Assembly: GCA_027422505.1 (NCBI GenBank) | Contig: JAPQWV010000018.1 | Coordinates: forward strand, 14,898,001-14,962,000 | Origin: Craterostigma plantagineum | Lineage: Eukaryota > Streptophyta > Magnoliopsida > Lamiales > Linderniaceae | Direction: 5' to 3' | DNA length: 64,000 nt | Part shown: positions 1-12,399 of the stretch, in pieces | How the letters are laid out: each line of letters opens with the position of its first letter | Numbering within the stretch: position 1 is the first letter of the stretch | Program-made: the position numbers and the translations under genes | The notes under the pieces: model-generated | The model's input: only the letters and a program-made list of their open reading frames with translations | The model's database searches: none | What the model was told of the DNA's origin: nothing

Positions 1-344
1 TTGCATATAATTTTAATATTCTTGTGATAATAACTCGTGATTATCTCCCACAATAAACTAACACTATCACAACTTGACCAACCGCGTTAAGTAACCACCA
101 TCATTGTTTTTGACTTAACTAATTATGCCCTTATATTCAAACCCCAAACAATAGTAAAATAATAAAGTAATGAAGTAATAGACTAAGGACACTTAACTCA
201 AGGAATTGCAATTTTAGGGCACTACAAAGCAATTCATGAAAGCAAATTTATGACACCCAACTCAAGGAATGGCAAATCACACCACCCTTCTATATGACGT
301 GGCGACATGGCGCCCAGTTCGCAATTAATGTCATTAAATTTTGG
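1..344. other. Intergenic, no gene seen
   Basis: AT-rich sequence with no open frame that looks coding and no repeat structure that I recognise. Confidence 0.5.
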
Positions 345-1420
345 TGAATACAGATAAAATATCGAATTGAATAAAAAATTTGCAAGTCACTACCTATGTC
401 AGAATTTTATTTTATATAAGTACGCATTTGACTGTGTGTACCATTTTCTCAATCTTGATATACCTTTTTATACGTATATTATGTACCACTAGGGGTGGGC
501 ATCGGGTCGGGTAGTCGGGTATCGGGCAGTTCGGGTTCGGTTAAGATTTTCAATACCCGAACCCAAACCCGACCCAATTTACGGCTGGTACCCGCTTGTC
601 GGGTATATATCGGGTTCGGGTACGTCGGGTAGTCGGGTACCCGATTTTTTAATTGGGATATGACTAAAAATATTATAATTCAATAATATTAAAATATTCA
701 TGTTATATATTAATATCACTTACAATATTTGGATCTTTTATTTTCACTAAATATAATATATACATATTTTTATATGTTTATTTATAAAATTTTGAGAATA
801 TATTTTAAATTTTTATGATGATTTATGCATTGATATAAATCATCAGTTGTTAATTATACACTTAAAATAAGAAACTAGTCGAGTATTATTTAAAACTTCA
901 ACATCACTCAAGTTATATATTGATATATGTATTGTATATGTTTTTAATGTATGTACAAAATTAATAATTTTGTTTTCAAAAGAATATATCGGGTACCCGA
1001 ATAACCCGATCGAGTAGTAAATTACTACCCGATACCCGACCTGATTAACAACTATCGGGTATCGGGTTACCCGATACCCGAAAAATAACCCGAACTATCC
1101 GACCCGAACTACCCGAACCCAATCGGGTTCGGGTAAAACCCGAATACCCGAACCCGAACGCCCACCCCTATGTACCACGTCACGCGTTTATAAGGTACCC
1201 ATATACGTTTCTGTATGATACCTTAATGTGTTATATGATGTACATTTCTCATTGTATTATGTACCATATACGTTATTATATGGTACTTAAATGTGTTATA
1301 ACGTAGCTCGCGGCGGATCGGGTACGATGTGCAAAAATTTTATTCTAATAGGTACCCACATATAAAAAAACACTGACACTGACTTGCATGTTTTTATACA
1401 AATGAGTATTTCTCTGTAGA
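345..1420 (-). repeat. Dispersed GTACC-rich repeat, copy A, split by a MITE
   Basis: Bases 345-489 plus 1179-1420 read as one sequence that matches, in reverse complement, the stretch at 30817-31200. Shared landmarks are the GATCCGCCGC block, repeated GGTACC/GTACCATAT motifs, AACGCGTGA and the CTGACATAGGTA block. Copy A is interrupted at 490-1170 by a hAT-like MITE flanked by an 8-bp duplication. No coding capacity is visible, and I do not know the family. Confidence 0.75.
490..1170. mobile_element. hAT-like MITE with CGGGTA words
   Basis: A 681-bp element flanked by the perfect 8-bp duplication TGTACCAC (482-489 and 1171-1178). The termini are inverted: TAGGGGTGGGC on the left and GCCCACCCCTA on the right. 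About 150 bp inside each end is packed with CGGGTA/TCGGGT words in opposite orientation, and the centre is plain AT-rich DNA. The 8-bp duplication and TAGGGGTG end fit the hAT superfamily. No transposase is encoded. Confidence 0.85.
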
Positions 1421-1618
1421 TTCCCCTTCAATTTTTTCAATTTTAAAAGTTGTTCAAAAATTGTAATTTCTTAATTTTGATGTCATGTAAGTGTCACCAC
1501 TCTTAACTTAGATGGCGAAAAAAAAATATTTAAGCCTAAATATAACATTATATATCTCTAGTGAAAATTTTTCAACTTGCAACACTAAACTTATCCCGAA
1601 GGACATGACCAATTGGTT

Positions 1619-1760
1619 TTTTTTTTGACAACCCTCGAGTATCCCCACTACCAGCTATGTGCTTACGCCGCACATTCCGGGAATGAGACTAGATCTCCAG
1701 GGGCTAGGTAAACACGCCCCAAATTTACCCAACACGATAGTCATGGAATAAATCCCATGA
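1619..1760 (-). mobile_element. tRNA-derived SINE, 5'-truncated
   Basis: A poly-T run on the plus strand (the element's poly-A tail) leads into sequence similar to the SINE at 29793-30041; the shared blocks include TATCCCCAC, GAGACTA, the GGGGCTAGGT region and CGATAGTCATG. The copy is flanked by ACCAATTGGTT on both sides (1608-1618 and 1761-1771). The 5' part with the Pol III promoter boxes is missing. Confidence 0.75.
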
Positions 1761-1837
1761 ACCAATTGGTTAACCCAAGATAAAACTAGTGTATAGTCTC
1801 GGATCCAGCACAAAAAATAAAAGGAACAAATAATAAT

Positions 1838-1930
1838 ACGCATCATATCATTGTACGTTACACTTCGTTGTCGTACCATACACATATTTTTCTTTTCCAC
1901 GTCGAATTTCGCATACCAAACGCATTCTAG
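1838..1930. repeat. Partial copy of the ~150-bp intron MITE family
   Basis: This matches one half of the small element seen whole at 6821-6973. Both have the ATCATTGTACGTTAC-like middle, the TTTTTCTTTTCC block and the terminal CGCATACCAAACG motif. The other half is missing. Confidence 0.6.
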
Positions 1931-1953
1931 AAGAAGTTTTAAATAATTGGGCC

Positions 1954-2664
1954 TAGGGCTGCGCAAAATACTCGAAAACCGGATTTCGATCCGGTATTCG
2001 ATTTTCAAAACCAGAAAAAACGGATATCCAATTTTAAAAACCGGATCGGATATCCGATCCGATTTATTTTAAACTAAACCGGATTGGATGCGGATAGTGA
2101 TTTTCTAAAATCAGGATATCCGGTATCCGATTTTTTTATTTAATAATAATAAGAAATTAAAAAATTGCGGGAAAAAAATGAAGGTCCAGAAAGGAAAATA
2201 AAATCCTCAAAGTAGAATATTTAAATTTATATTCTTTTATTATTTTAAAAAAATTTGTTAGAGATTGAAATAAAAAAAAAAAAAGATAAACACATCAAGA
2301 TGCAAGTTAAAAAATTAATGTCAATTTATGGTACTGTGTTTATTATTTTTTATGTAATTTTGAATCATAAATTCACATATTGTGTGAATTATGTGTAGAA
2401 ATTCTTATATGAAAAAATATATTTTTTTATGTTGATAAGAAAAAAAAAAGATTTTAAAAGAAAATAATAAAAAAATATAAGAAGAATAAATTTGAAAAAT
2501 GGATGCGGATTTCCGGTTTAAATAACTGAATAAAGCGGATATCCGATTTCGGATATCCGTTTAAAACCGAAACAGATACGGATATCATTTTCCGATATCC
2601 GAAAATCCGGATATCCGAATTTCGAATATCCGAAAATTCGAATATCCGATTTTGCTCACCCCTA
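1954..2664. mobile_element. hAT-like MITE with GGATATCCG words
   Basis: A 711-bp element between perfect 8-bp duplications ATTGGGCC (1946-1953 and 2665-2672). The ends are TAGGGCTGCGCAAAAT and, inverted, TAGGGGTGAGCAAAAT. Both flanks are filled with GGATATCCG and CCGGAT words in inverted arrangement around an AT-rich core. Non-coding. Confidence 0.85.
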
Positions 2665-2672
2665 ATTGGGCC

Positions 2673-3408
2673 TATTGGACTAATTTTAGAGGAGTTTTTG
2701 GTATTTGGGCCAAGCCCAATTAGCCCACACACTTACGTAACGGTGTTAACCTTCTCGCAGCTGTACTCGTACTTTCCCTTCTATCAATCTCAATCTTTTT
2801 CACTTTCAACAAAAGGATCTTATCAATTACTTTTGACCTAAGAAACAAAATATCAATTTATAAATGTTTGACGGTTGCTATGTGACCTTAACATAAATAA
2901 CATAAATAAACAATTTCCGTTATTAGGAAAGCAGTAGCACATCAAAGAAAATATCAACAATTATACTAATTTCCAAAACATGAAGAAAAATATGTAATTT
3001 TTTCTTAAATTGTCGCTCTCTCGCCATCCTAAATAACAAGTCAGATTTATATTCGATTACTTTCTCACTTACACGCGCACAAAACGTGACGACGAACATC
3101 ATTATATATATCTGTCGTTACATTAACAGAAGAAGCTTTTGCTCAGTTTTCTTAATCACTAATCATCATCGCCATCAGCAGATAGCTTGAAGCTTCGATG
3201 ATCTTATGAGATATCTTCATTACCGAGCTGAAAACCGCCTAAAATTCGCACCTCGTTCTCTTTCATTCGTCGAATCTAAGCTTATCTGGCACCTTCTCGA
3301 AGAAAGCGCCTTTTTCCTAATTCCTATAATTCCTACTCGGCGTTCGTCGTCGCCGTTTTCGTAGAGAATTGAAGTGATTTTGTTGGTTTGTGGCGATAAT
3401 TTCTAGAG
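2673..3408 (+). promoter_or_regulatory. Probable DGAT1 promoter and 5' leader
   Basis: This is the gene-free stretch upstream of DGAT1. It has TGGGCC and AGCCCA motifs near 2668-2728 and a TATATATAT box near 3104. A transcription start shortly after about 3130 would give a leader of roughly 280 nt. The start itself is inferred from the TATA position only. Confidence 0.45.
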
Positions 3409-6400
3409 ATGGGGACGTCGGACTCGCCGGATAGCTTAGGCGCGACGTCGAGCATCGGAGACGACAACGACGGCGGATGCGGCGCCGGCGGCGAAAACCA
3501 GGCGCTACGGCAACGTTCGAGCGTTCGATCTCTGGACGAAGCTGCTGATGAGAATGTCGGCAGTGACGGCGGCGGAGTGTCGGTGCCGAAGGCACCTGAG
3601 GAGACCGCAAGTGGAGGAGGGGATGTGACCTCCGTGAAATTCGTGTACAGGCCGTCCGCGCCAGCTCATCGCCGGTGCAAGGAGAGTCCTCTCAGCTCGG
3701 ATGCTATCTTCAAACAGGTCTCATCTGCTCCTCTCCTTTCTTTTTCAAATCAATGCAGATGTGTAATTGTAGATGCGAGGGAGTTTTTTTTATGAATATT
3801 GTTTATTCATTTTAATTTGGCGATCACCAAGATTGATCATTTATGATTATCTGTAGTTGGTCAGAGAGAGTTTGAGTTATGATCTAGTTTTATTTCGATG
3901 AGCTACATATTATTAGGGTGGTGGCGATGGTAGTGGCTAACTGTTAATGTGACTTTTTAATCGTCTGACTATGCATTTCTCTATCAAATGAATTTCATTG
4001 ATGAATGAGATAAGCTTATGTTTGAATCGATTGTACATCTTAGCACCTAATGGAAAGAGCTAAATCCCGACAGAGATTAGCAATGTCAGCGGTATCCATG
4101 TTGTTTGTGTGTGTCTATTTTGTCGCCGTATACTCAGGAATCTTTCGGCACTCAAAGATTTTAACTACTCGGCATGACGTTTTCCCAAGTTATTTTAAGG
4201 GGTACTGTTTATTTCGTCATAACTTCTGTTCTGGTCGTTTACTTTTCTTCCATATTCGTAATAATTCTTCGTTTGTTACATTCTGCACTGTCATTCTATT
4301 ATAACTCACCATTATCTTCCCTGGCAGATACAGTTTTGTTCAACTTCGAAAAACATTTGAGGGTATTGCTAGTGCTAAGTGCTGTCAGCATTGTTGTTGT
4401 GGCTGTTACTACTCAATTAAATGCTGTTCTAGACTATGTTTTGATCTTTGTTAATCCTCACCTGTAAATATGATATTTAATTTATTCACTACTGACTGCT
4501 AGCTTATTACAGAGCCATGCAGGGCTTTTCAACCTCTGCATAGTGGTGCTAGTTGCTGTGAATAGCAGACTCATAATTGAAAATTTGATGAAGGTATGCA
4601 TGTTTGTCTGTTTATGGAACCAAAAGATCAGTGTCATGGTACGTGTAACATGTGAGAATGTTGACTTGTTCAACTCAGATGACCGTACTTTTCAAACACG
4701 ACATCTGGTTGATTTTATAAGTCTGTACTGCAGCAAGTCTAATGTTTTCTGAACTTGCAGTATGGATGGCTGATCAAGTATGGCTTTTGGTTTAGCCCAA
4801 CATCACTTTGGCACTGGCCAATCTTCATGTGTTGGTAAACTGCATTGTGAAAGGTTTTCATTGAAGCTCCTGTAGTTTTCTCAATTATGACAACTGAGTT
4901 TCAATTCTTCTTTTTCAGCTTGAGTCTCCTTCTTTTCCCGCCGGCTTCATTCCTTGTTGAATGGTTGGTGCAACAAAATTATATACCTGAATGGGTAAGC
5001 AAGAGGTTATTTTTTTTGCTGTCAAATACAGTCAATATGCGTCTCAGAAGATGGTGTAAGCTGGGGTTCTTCCTATTCTAGCAGATATTTGAAATCAATT
5101 AACTCATACATGTAAATGCTAGATATAGCCTCAATTGAAGGTTCAATTGACAATAGGAGCAGCCTTACTATGCTATAAAAACTGAAATAGTTTATATCAA
5201 CCATTTTGGGATTGTTGACACGCTCCTTATATGCGCCAATCATGTCAACATAACTATTTGGATTATATCAGTTAAACATGAGTCCAACCCTTTCGAATGT
5301 CGCGTTGATTTTGGGAGTTTCAAAGCCAGTTGGCGAACAGGCAGGGTGTAGCTTCATTGTGGAACTCTTCGCTATTATATTATAATCTCTTGATTCTTAG
5401 CTGTAATACCTCGGCATGTGTATTACTGTCATTTTGGCACTCTTTGTAGGTTGCCGTTTTGCTTCACATTGTCATCACCTCAACGGTCATTGTATATCCT
5501 GTTGCTGTAATCCTTCGGTATGTTTCATATTGTTACCTTGCTCTTTGTGTTTGATGTTGTTAGTTAGTTGCATGTGGTAAATGTACAGCTCATAATATTC
5601 CACTTACCACAGAACTTACCTTGCTTAACGGGAAAAAGAAATTTGTTTCAACTCATGCGAATGAGGGTGGTTATGAAACCTTCTCCAAAATGGAGTTTTT
5701 TTTTTCTCGTGATGTCTTTTAGTCGGCAAAAACTATGTAGATTAGTAATCAGTTCTACTGAACAAAAAGTGGGCCATTGGAACAGGCAAAATATGACTTA
5801 ACTACATGGGTTCGGAATGATCTCTCTCAAAATATGACTTTTCTGAGGCTCTGTAGCAATAATGATAAGTTATTTTTTATATTTACATATTTCTACCAAC
5901 CTGATGTGGGTTTCTTGATTCGAATGTCTAACAGGTGTGATGCTGCAGTCTTGTCTGGTGTCGCATTAATGCTTTTCACTTGTATTGTTTGGCTGAAGTT
6001 GGTATCCTATGCTCATACAAATTATGATTTGCGGTTTCTTGCAAAATCACTTGATAAGGTAATAATACGATGATATATTTTTTCTTGCTATTATGTGTTT
6101 CCCTACATTTTTAGCGGCAATTGTTGCTTAGTTTTCTGTTGCGTGTGAAGTTGTCCATGAGGTTTTCTGGATTTTATGAAATTATTCAGCAACTTTATTG
6201 CTTAGTTTAGCTTGTTTTAATTTTCAGTGGTTAGTTGTGAACTAAAACGACATGCGTATCCCGTCTCTATGAAAATCTCTCTTGCCCCTCCCCCCCATTT
6301 ATATATAAATATATCTTTATATAATGAGATATCACACACCTCGCAGATGCGCTTTCTTTTGCAGCTCAATGGAAGCACCTAAATCTGTTTTCTAGTTGAG

Positions 6401-9083
6401 CAATTTCTTTTTGTTATTCTTACTATTCATTGCACTGCCTCAATGATGGCAGGGGGAAGCTTTGACCAGATATTGGAACATGGATTTCTCGTATGATGTT
6501 AGCTTTAAGAGTCTGGCGTACTTTGTGGTAGCTCCTACTCTGTGTTACCAGGTATACACCTCGTCTGGATTGTCAGCATAAAATGAGTAATAGTTAGTTG
6601 TATTTAGCTTTTATTTCTAGTAGAAGAGTGTATCGAGGTTGAAAAACAATATCTCGATCTTCAGATTCTTTCCTTCATTAATTGCAACTAAACTGACAGT
6701 CAAGTTGGGTAGAAGAGATCTAACCGCATTTGCTGGTTGTGATTTACGAACATAGCAATTCTTGTGAGATATATAAAATTTGGCCAATTTTTAGTATTTT
6801 CCAAAAGATGAAGTTACTTTTAGGGTGAGTTTGGTATGCGGAATTCGGTGCGGAAAGGAAAATAAAACGTATTATGGTACGACAAGTGAGGCGTAATGTA
6901 TAACGATCCGATGTGTATCATTTCATTTTCCTTTTCTTTTCCGCGTTGGATTACGCATACCAAACGGACCCCTAGTTACTCTTTGTAGTTCATTTAACAC
7001 GTCACGTTGTAAATACTTATTCCTTGACTAATCGGTTTGCAACTACATGTAGCCAAGCTATCCTCGCACATCACATGTTCGAAAGGGTTGGGTGACGCGT
7101 CAACTCATTAAGCTGATCATATTTACAGGATTCATGGGATTTATAATAGAGCAGGTGCCCGTCCATTTATTCTTTGCTATTTCTTTCATTCAACTTCAGT
7201 TTCAGCTCTTTCTTGACATTGTTCTTTTGTTCGGCAGTATATAAATCCGATTGTGAAAAATTCCCAACATCCTCTGAAAGGGAACTTCCTATATGCGATC
7301 GAGAGGGTGTTGAAGCTTTCAGTTCCTAACTTATATGTGTGGCTCTGCATGTTTTATTGCTTTTTCCACCTCTGGTATGTTCCTTCTTCCTCGAGCTTTG
7401 TAGATGATGTATGCATGCTGTTAGGCTAGGCTTCTTTTTCCTTCTGTTAGGGTCTTGAAGAGATGCTTGTCAGCCATACAACTTTCTTGAGTATTGCCTC
7501 TTCTATATATATTCCAAAGTAGATAAGGAATGAAAATCTGAGGATACTAAATTGCTTTATGTATAATTTGGTGGAAGTGTTAACCTGAACCTTAGATGAA
7601 TGTTTTCGGTAGAAACATACCACTATTTTACAGATTTGTGAAAATTCAAAACCGAAGCCCTTTATTGCATTTTATTTTCGTGTGCTCTTTCTTTGTGTAA
7701 TTGTTCTTTTTCTTACAGATTAGTGACAGATGACCTTATTCGTATAATTGTCCTGTTGGCTAACAAAATTGAATTCTCATTTGACTTTTTTGTTCGCAAC
7801 AATCTGCTTGTGTTACTCTCGGATGTAGGCTAAATATACTTGCCGAACTGCTAAGATTTGGTGATCGTGAGTTCTATAAGGATTGGTGGAATGCAAAGAC
7901 GGTTGAGGAGGTAGTCTTAAAATTTCCAAATACACACAACTCTTACCTCTTGTTTTTGTTGCAGAATCAATCTACTAACTTACTGATTTTTCTTCTATTT
8001 TATGCATTAATTCGACCGCTGTTGCTTCTGAAATGTTAGTATTGGAGAATGTGGAATATGGTAAGTTGCTATTCTGGATTTGCTTGATGAACAACACATC
8101 TGTACTATCTTTTGTGGCTTTCCTAACTTTCTGATGTTTGCCTCTTACTTATTTGATTCATGTTTTATGGCAGCCTGTTCATAAGTGGATGGTACGGCAC
8201 ATCTACTTTCCATGCTTACGGAATGGGATTCCCAAGGTACTTAATTTTGCATATGAGCTTTCCCACTATTATAATTATCACATTCCTTAGAATGAAATGG
8301 TGCTCCACGGAGTATTTGCCTACTCGAGTTCATGGGATTTCAATCACCATCTTAAAAGTCGGTATCATTAAGTCTACTTTTGTGTACTCGTTCTGCTTGA
8401 AGGTGATAGCTTTTTATGCATATAGTAACACTATGCATGACCATCAGACAAATCAATGCGTTAGTTCAGTATCTTTTGTTTTTGAGCAAGTTAAATGGGT
8501 TTTTCTTAAGGTTCCCTTGAACTATTAACCTCTGATGCAGGGAATTGCAGTATTGGTTGCCTTCCTTGTCTCTGCTGCTTTCCACGAGGTATCTCGGTTG
8601 TGCTTTCCTTCCTTTGTTTCCATACGAATCTTTTGTAAGTAATTTGTTGTTTCTATTTTGTTTCGACAGCTGTGCATTGCCGTCCCTTGCCAGATCTTCA
8701 AGTTTTGGGCATTCAGTGGTATCATGTTTCAGGTATGTGACAAAAATCCTCTCTTATTGCAACAATTCGAGCATATCCATCGTCATCTAAGTTAGGGAAA
8801 TCAATGCACATTCACCCATTTCGTGAACAGGTTCCGCTCGTGATTGTGACCAATTATCTGCAGAACAAGTTCAAGAATTCAATGGTAGGCTTTACAATAT
8901 CTATTCAATGGTAGGCATATATTATAAAATTTGATTAATGGAAGGTAACAAAAGAAGAAATATTCATTTGTGGCACAGGTGGGAAATATGATGTTTTGGT
9001 GTTTCTTCAGCATCGTCGGCCAGCCTATGTGTGTGCTGCTGTACTACCATGACTTGATGAATCGAAAAGCTACGGCGAGATAA
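3409..9083 (+). CDS. DGAT1: Diacylglycerol O-acyltransferase 1 (DGAT1), 16 exons
   Basis: ER membrane MBOAT enzyme that transfers an acyl group from acyl-CoA to diacylglycerol, the last step of triacylglycerol synthesis. Exons: 3409-3717, 4513-4593, 4761-4834, 4919-4994, 5450-5517, 5935-6058, 6453-6551, 7053-7154, 7238-7374, 7829-7910, 8040-8060, 8174-8236, 8541-8588, 8670-8732, 8831-8884, 8979-9083. All have GT-AG borders and keep one frame, giving 501 aa, the usual plant DGAT1 length. Exon 1 encodes the acidic, Gly/Ser-rich cytosolic N-terminus. The MBOAT core has the FYKDWWN motif at residues 372-378 and the putative catalytic His427 in SAAFHE. Exon 11 is a 21-nt microexon (YWRMWNM). Sixteen exons matches the known plant DGAT1 gene structure. 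Nothing looks broken. Intron 7 holds a MITE. Confidence 0.97.
6821..6973. mobile_element. ~150-bp MITE in DGAT1 intron 7
   Basis: A 153-bp palindromic element whose inverted ends both contain GTTTGGTATGCG. It is flanked by AGTTACTTT and AGTTACTCT, a 9-bp duplication with one mismatch. Related copies are at 1838-1930 (partial), 46023-46174 and 49476-49627. The 9-bp duplication suggests a Mutator-type mobiliser. Confidence 0.7.
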
Positions 9084-10078
9084 AAGGAATATATATATAC
9101 ACAATATAGTATATGCCGATTCGAAGTTAAAAAAAAAAAATGAGTCCTTACACTTTTCGTTCGATATTTTAGTTAGTAATGGAAATTTTGAGTTCGTTTG
9201 TAATATCTCAGGCTCCTCCTCTCCCCTTGCCTTGCAATTCAATCTTGAGTTTTTTGAAGCTTTGAAATTCTCTCCTCCTTTCACTTGTGTATTATAATAA
9301 CACAGTGATGAAGTGAGTGTATTATATAACAGTGATGAAGTGATTAGAAACCATAGATATGAAGATATCATTGACGACGACTAATATATTCTTTTTTTAA
9401 AATATATGTTTTAAAAAACATATATCTTCTTTCATTTTGTGCTGGCGGATTTGGGTTTATGACAATGAACAAACAAAAGAAAGAAATATTAGCATTCGGC
9501 AGTAGGATGCGGATATAGGGTTTATCGATGAATGATCTTTCTTAACATAAGAATTTATTTTTATGCATATATGAAACTTTGAAATTCGCATACAACTTAA
9601 ATTTCCGACCAAATTTCTCATGACTGTAGCCGAGTATGCCGGCATGGGCGATATCTCTTCGAGTCCATTGTGAAATGAGAAAAGTAATTAATATGAATTT
9701 TCCGATATCTTTACGAGTCCATTGTGAAATGAGAAAAGTAATTAATAAGAACTTTCCATACCGAAAGGTGATATTTACGAGGATACAGTATCCCGCTTAT
9801 AATATCATTTTCCATTCATTGCATGGTAACGGAGAGTCGATAGTTTCCATTTCTTCAACTGTAAAAACAATGAAGCCAAAACACAACCATGCATTCGCTT
9901 TGTAGAACACAAATTATATTAATTTTCAAAACGAATCTTCCATATAAACAATACATAGATAGCGCCTGCAGATGATCATATCAACATCTAATCAATCCAC
10001 CATATTATTCACCCTATAAATTGATGTAATAACACCATCTTCCTCATCATCCTTGTAAGAACTAAAAACATAGCCACC
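9084..10078. other. DGAT1 3' region, spacer and protease promoter
   Basis: Just after the DGAT1 stop lies its probable 3' UTR. No gene follows until 10079. A CTATAAATT box at about 10014-10022 sits some 60 bp before the protease start codon and is a plausible TATA element. A 54-bp tandem duplication lies at 9649-9756. Confidence 0.5.
9649..9756. repeat. 54-bp tandem duplication
   Basis: Two adjacent copies, 9649-9702 and 9703-9756, share the GAGTCCATTGTGAAATGAG core and the TAATTAATA end, with only a few differences. It is non-coding, in the spacer downstream of DGAT1. Confidence 0.85.
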
Positions 10079-11440
10079 ATGAGAAAAACCTTCATAATAA
10101 TCTTCACCACCACAATATTAGCTCTCATAATCTCCCACGCAAACTCCTTCAAGAACGGCGGAGTAACCCTAAACCTAATCCACCGAGACTCGCTCAACAC
10201 CTTCGACGAAAACCCTAATAACAACAATCGAATATCGAACCTAAGGAACGCATTCCACCGTTCCTTCTCAAGGCACAAAGCCCTAAACAACTTAATAATA
10301 TCATCTCACTCACAATCACCATCACCATCACCATCGCCTTCTCCGAGCCCAGGCTTCAACGCAACCCTAACATCGGGCGGAGGAGAATACCTCATGAAGG
10401 TCAAAATCGGAACTCCGCCCGTCGAAATCACAGCCATCGCCGATACGGGCAGCGATCTGACGTGGACACAGTGCGCTCCATGAAACGACTGCTTCGACCA
10501 GAACCAACCCTTATTCGACCCGAACAAGAGTTCGACATACAGACAAGTCTCGTGCACTGCGCCTCTCTGCACGGACGAGGGTTTCGACGGCTCGTGTTCG
10601 AACTCCAATCAGTGCCTATACAGCATCACTTACGGCGACGGTTCTTACGCAGAAGGCGACTTAGCCTCGGAGACTTTCACCTTCGATTCGAACGCCAATA
10701 GCAACAATTCTTCAAATAGCCTTACGATTCCTAAGGTCTTGTTTGGCTGTGGAAGGGACGACAAAGGGACTTTCCCCAACACTACTTCCGGGATTATAGG
10801 GCTTGGCGGGAGCAATGTTTCCATCGTTAGGCAGCTTGATAGTTACGTTAATGGAAGGTTCTCCTATTGCCTGACTTCCTTCAACTCAACTGCTTTTAGT
10901 AAGATAAGCTTTGGAACTAAAGCAGTTGTTTCTGGGGCTAACGTCGTTTCGACGCCGTTGGTAAAGGGAGATGAGGTTACATTTTACTACGTGACGCTTT
11001 TAGGATTTACGATTGGAGATCAGCACATTGTGATCGGTAATACTGTTGCAGAAGGAAATATGATCGTGGATTCGGGCACCACGTTGACCTTCGTACCTCA
11101 AAGTTTGTACGAAAAGGTCGAGTCGGCGGTTGCTAACTTGACGAAGGGCACTCGGGCGAACGATCCTAACGGAGAGTTCGATCTTTGCTACGATTCGACA
11201 AAGGATGTTATCCCACCGAAGATCGTTGCGAACTTCGAAGGGGCCGATGTGGTTTTACCCGAAGATGGTTTGTTCGTCGAATTGGTTGGAGATGGCGTGG
11301 CGTGCTTTACGTTGGCGGGTTTTGATGGTGATAGCGTTGGAATATTTGGTAATATGCATCAGATGAATTATCATGTTGGGTATGATCTGAAGAAGATGAC
11401 GTTGAGCTTTTCGCCGACTGATTGCAGCAAAGGACAGTGA
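10079..11440 (+). pseudogene. Nepenthesin/CDR1-like aspartic protease with one in-frame stop
   Basis: Single-exon secreted A1 aspartic protease, 453 codons before the terminal stop. A hydrophobic signal peptide covers residues 1-22. It is followed by a propeptide with an Ser-Pro run (about 80-91), the first catalytic motif DTGS (122-125), the Cys-rich insert typical of plant nepenthesins, and the second catalytic motif DSGT (331-334). At codon 135 (10481-10483) the sequence is TGA, inside the conserved CAPCxxC-like segment; TGC (Cys) is expected, so one base explains it. The frame is open on both sides and every family landmark after the stop survives, so the lesion is recent, a polymorphism, or an assembly error. 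If real, it leaves a 134-residue product without the second catalytic Asp. The family includes pathogen-response proteases such as Arabidopsis CDR1; that role here is inference. Confidence 0.85.
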
Positions 11441-11649
11441 ATGCGTTTCGGCGAATGAGAATATATCGATGATGAGTGGTTCGCTTTTTGCTTTATTTTT
11501 TTATGTGGTTTAATAAGAAAAGTTATGATGTTTTCATGTAATAAGACTAAATGTCTTAATTGTGTTTTATGTGATGAGTTTTATATAGTAATGCTTTGAT
11601 GCCTTTTTTCAGAAAAGTTTACTAAATTAAAACTACAAGAAAACGCTCA
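11441..11649. other. Protease 3' region
   Basis: AT-rich sequence after the stop codon with TTTATTTTTTTATG-like and AATAAG tracts, probably the 3' UTR. No gene is seen. Confidence 0.4.
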
Positions 11650-12399
11650 TGAAAATTATTAAGTCACACGACCAGTAACATGAACTAGGTAGATTATCAT
11701 CATAAAAACTACCATGCGATGTGCCATGATCGACGAATAACACGGATCCGCAAAGATGATCGACTCAGAAGAACAAGAAACCATGTACTGATGGTTAATA
11801 ATCATATTCCTTTGACGGAGGAGCCGCATACAATGTGGAGAAAGCACAATCATGTGTTTGATTGCCTCTGTACATTGTATATCATAGAGAATAAAATCAG
11901 TTGGAGCCAATCCATGGCTTATCTCGTGAATTCAGTTTATCACATATATTAAGTTAGAGAACAAAATCAAAATGAGGAATTCGTAATGCATTCCCGAAAT
12001 TTGTGACCAGACAACCGAAGTCCTTGTGTATTGAATCACCTCGCGGACAACTTGTGAAGAAAACATACAATATGGAAAGACATCGGGAAGAAGATGAGCA
12101 AAATGAAGGTATTCGACAGTATTTGGCCCGGCCACCTCCATCTTTCTTGAGAATTACGGAACTAAGACGAAGTGGAATATCCATAAATAAAGGAGCAAAT
12201 GGGACTCTCCCAGTTAGAGGAATATCAAGGAGCCACGGATCAGCCAAAGACAAATGAACAAGCCATTACCAACCCAATATGCAACATACGAATGAAATAG
12301 TGATCGTAGCTGTGTATAAGGTTCTTCCAACACCAGGATTGTTTGCCGAAGGCTTGATTGTCCATAAGAAACAATTTTGTAGCCGTATATGGTGCAACC
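11650..12399 (-). mobile_element. LINE (non-LTR retrotransposon) remnant, part 1
   Basis: On the minus strand, broken frames resemble the C-terminal reverse-transcriptase/zf-RVT region of plant LINEs: a WKNLIHSYDHYF-like stretch, then VGNGLFI, then DPWLLDIPLTG, equivalent to the GNGxSxxxWxDPWL landmark. Several stops and frameshifts interrupt it. It continues beyond the copia insertion at 17473-17606, so the copia element landed inside it. The identification rests on these landmarks only. Confidence 0.5.

Noticed and set aside
10481..10483. The protease TGA read as selenocysteine or programmed readthrough
   Set aside because: Land plants lack selenocysteine insertion, and the TGA-AAC context gives no known readthrough signal; a nonsense change or error is simpler.
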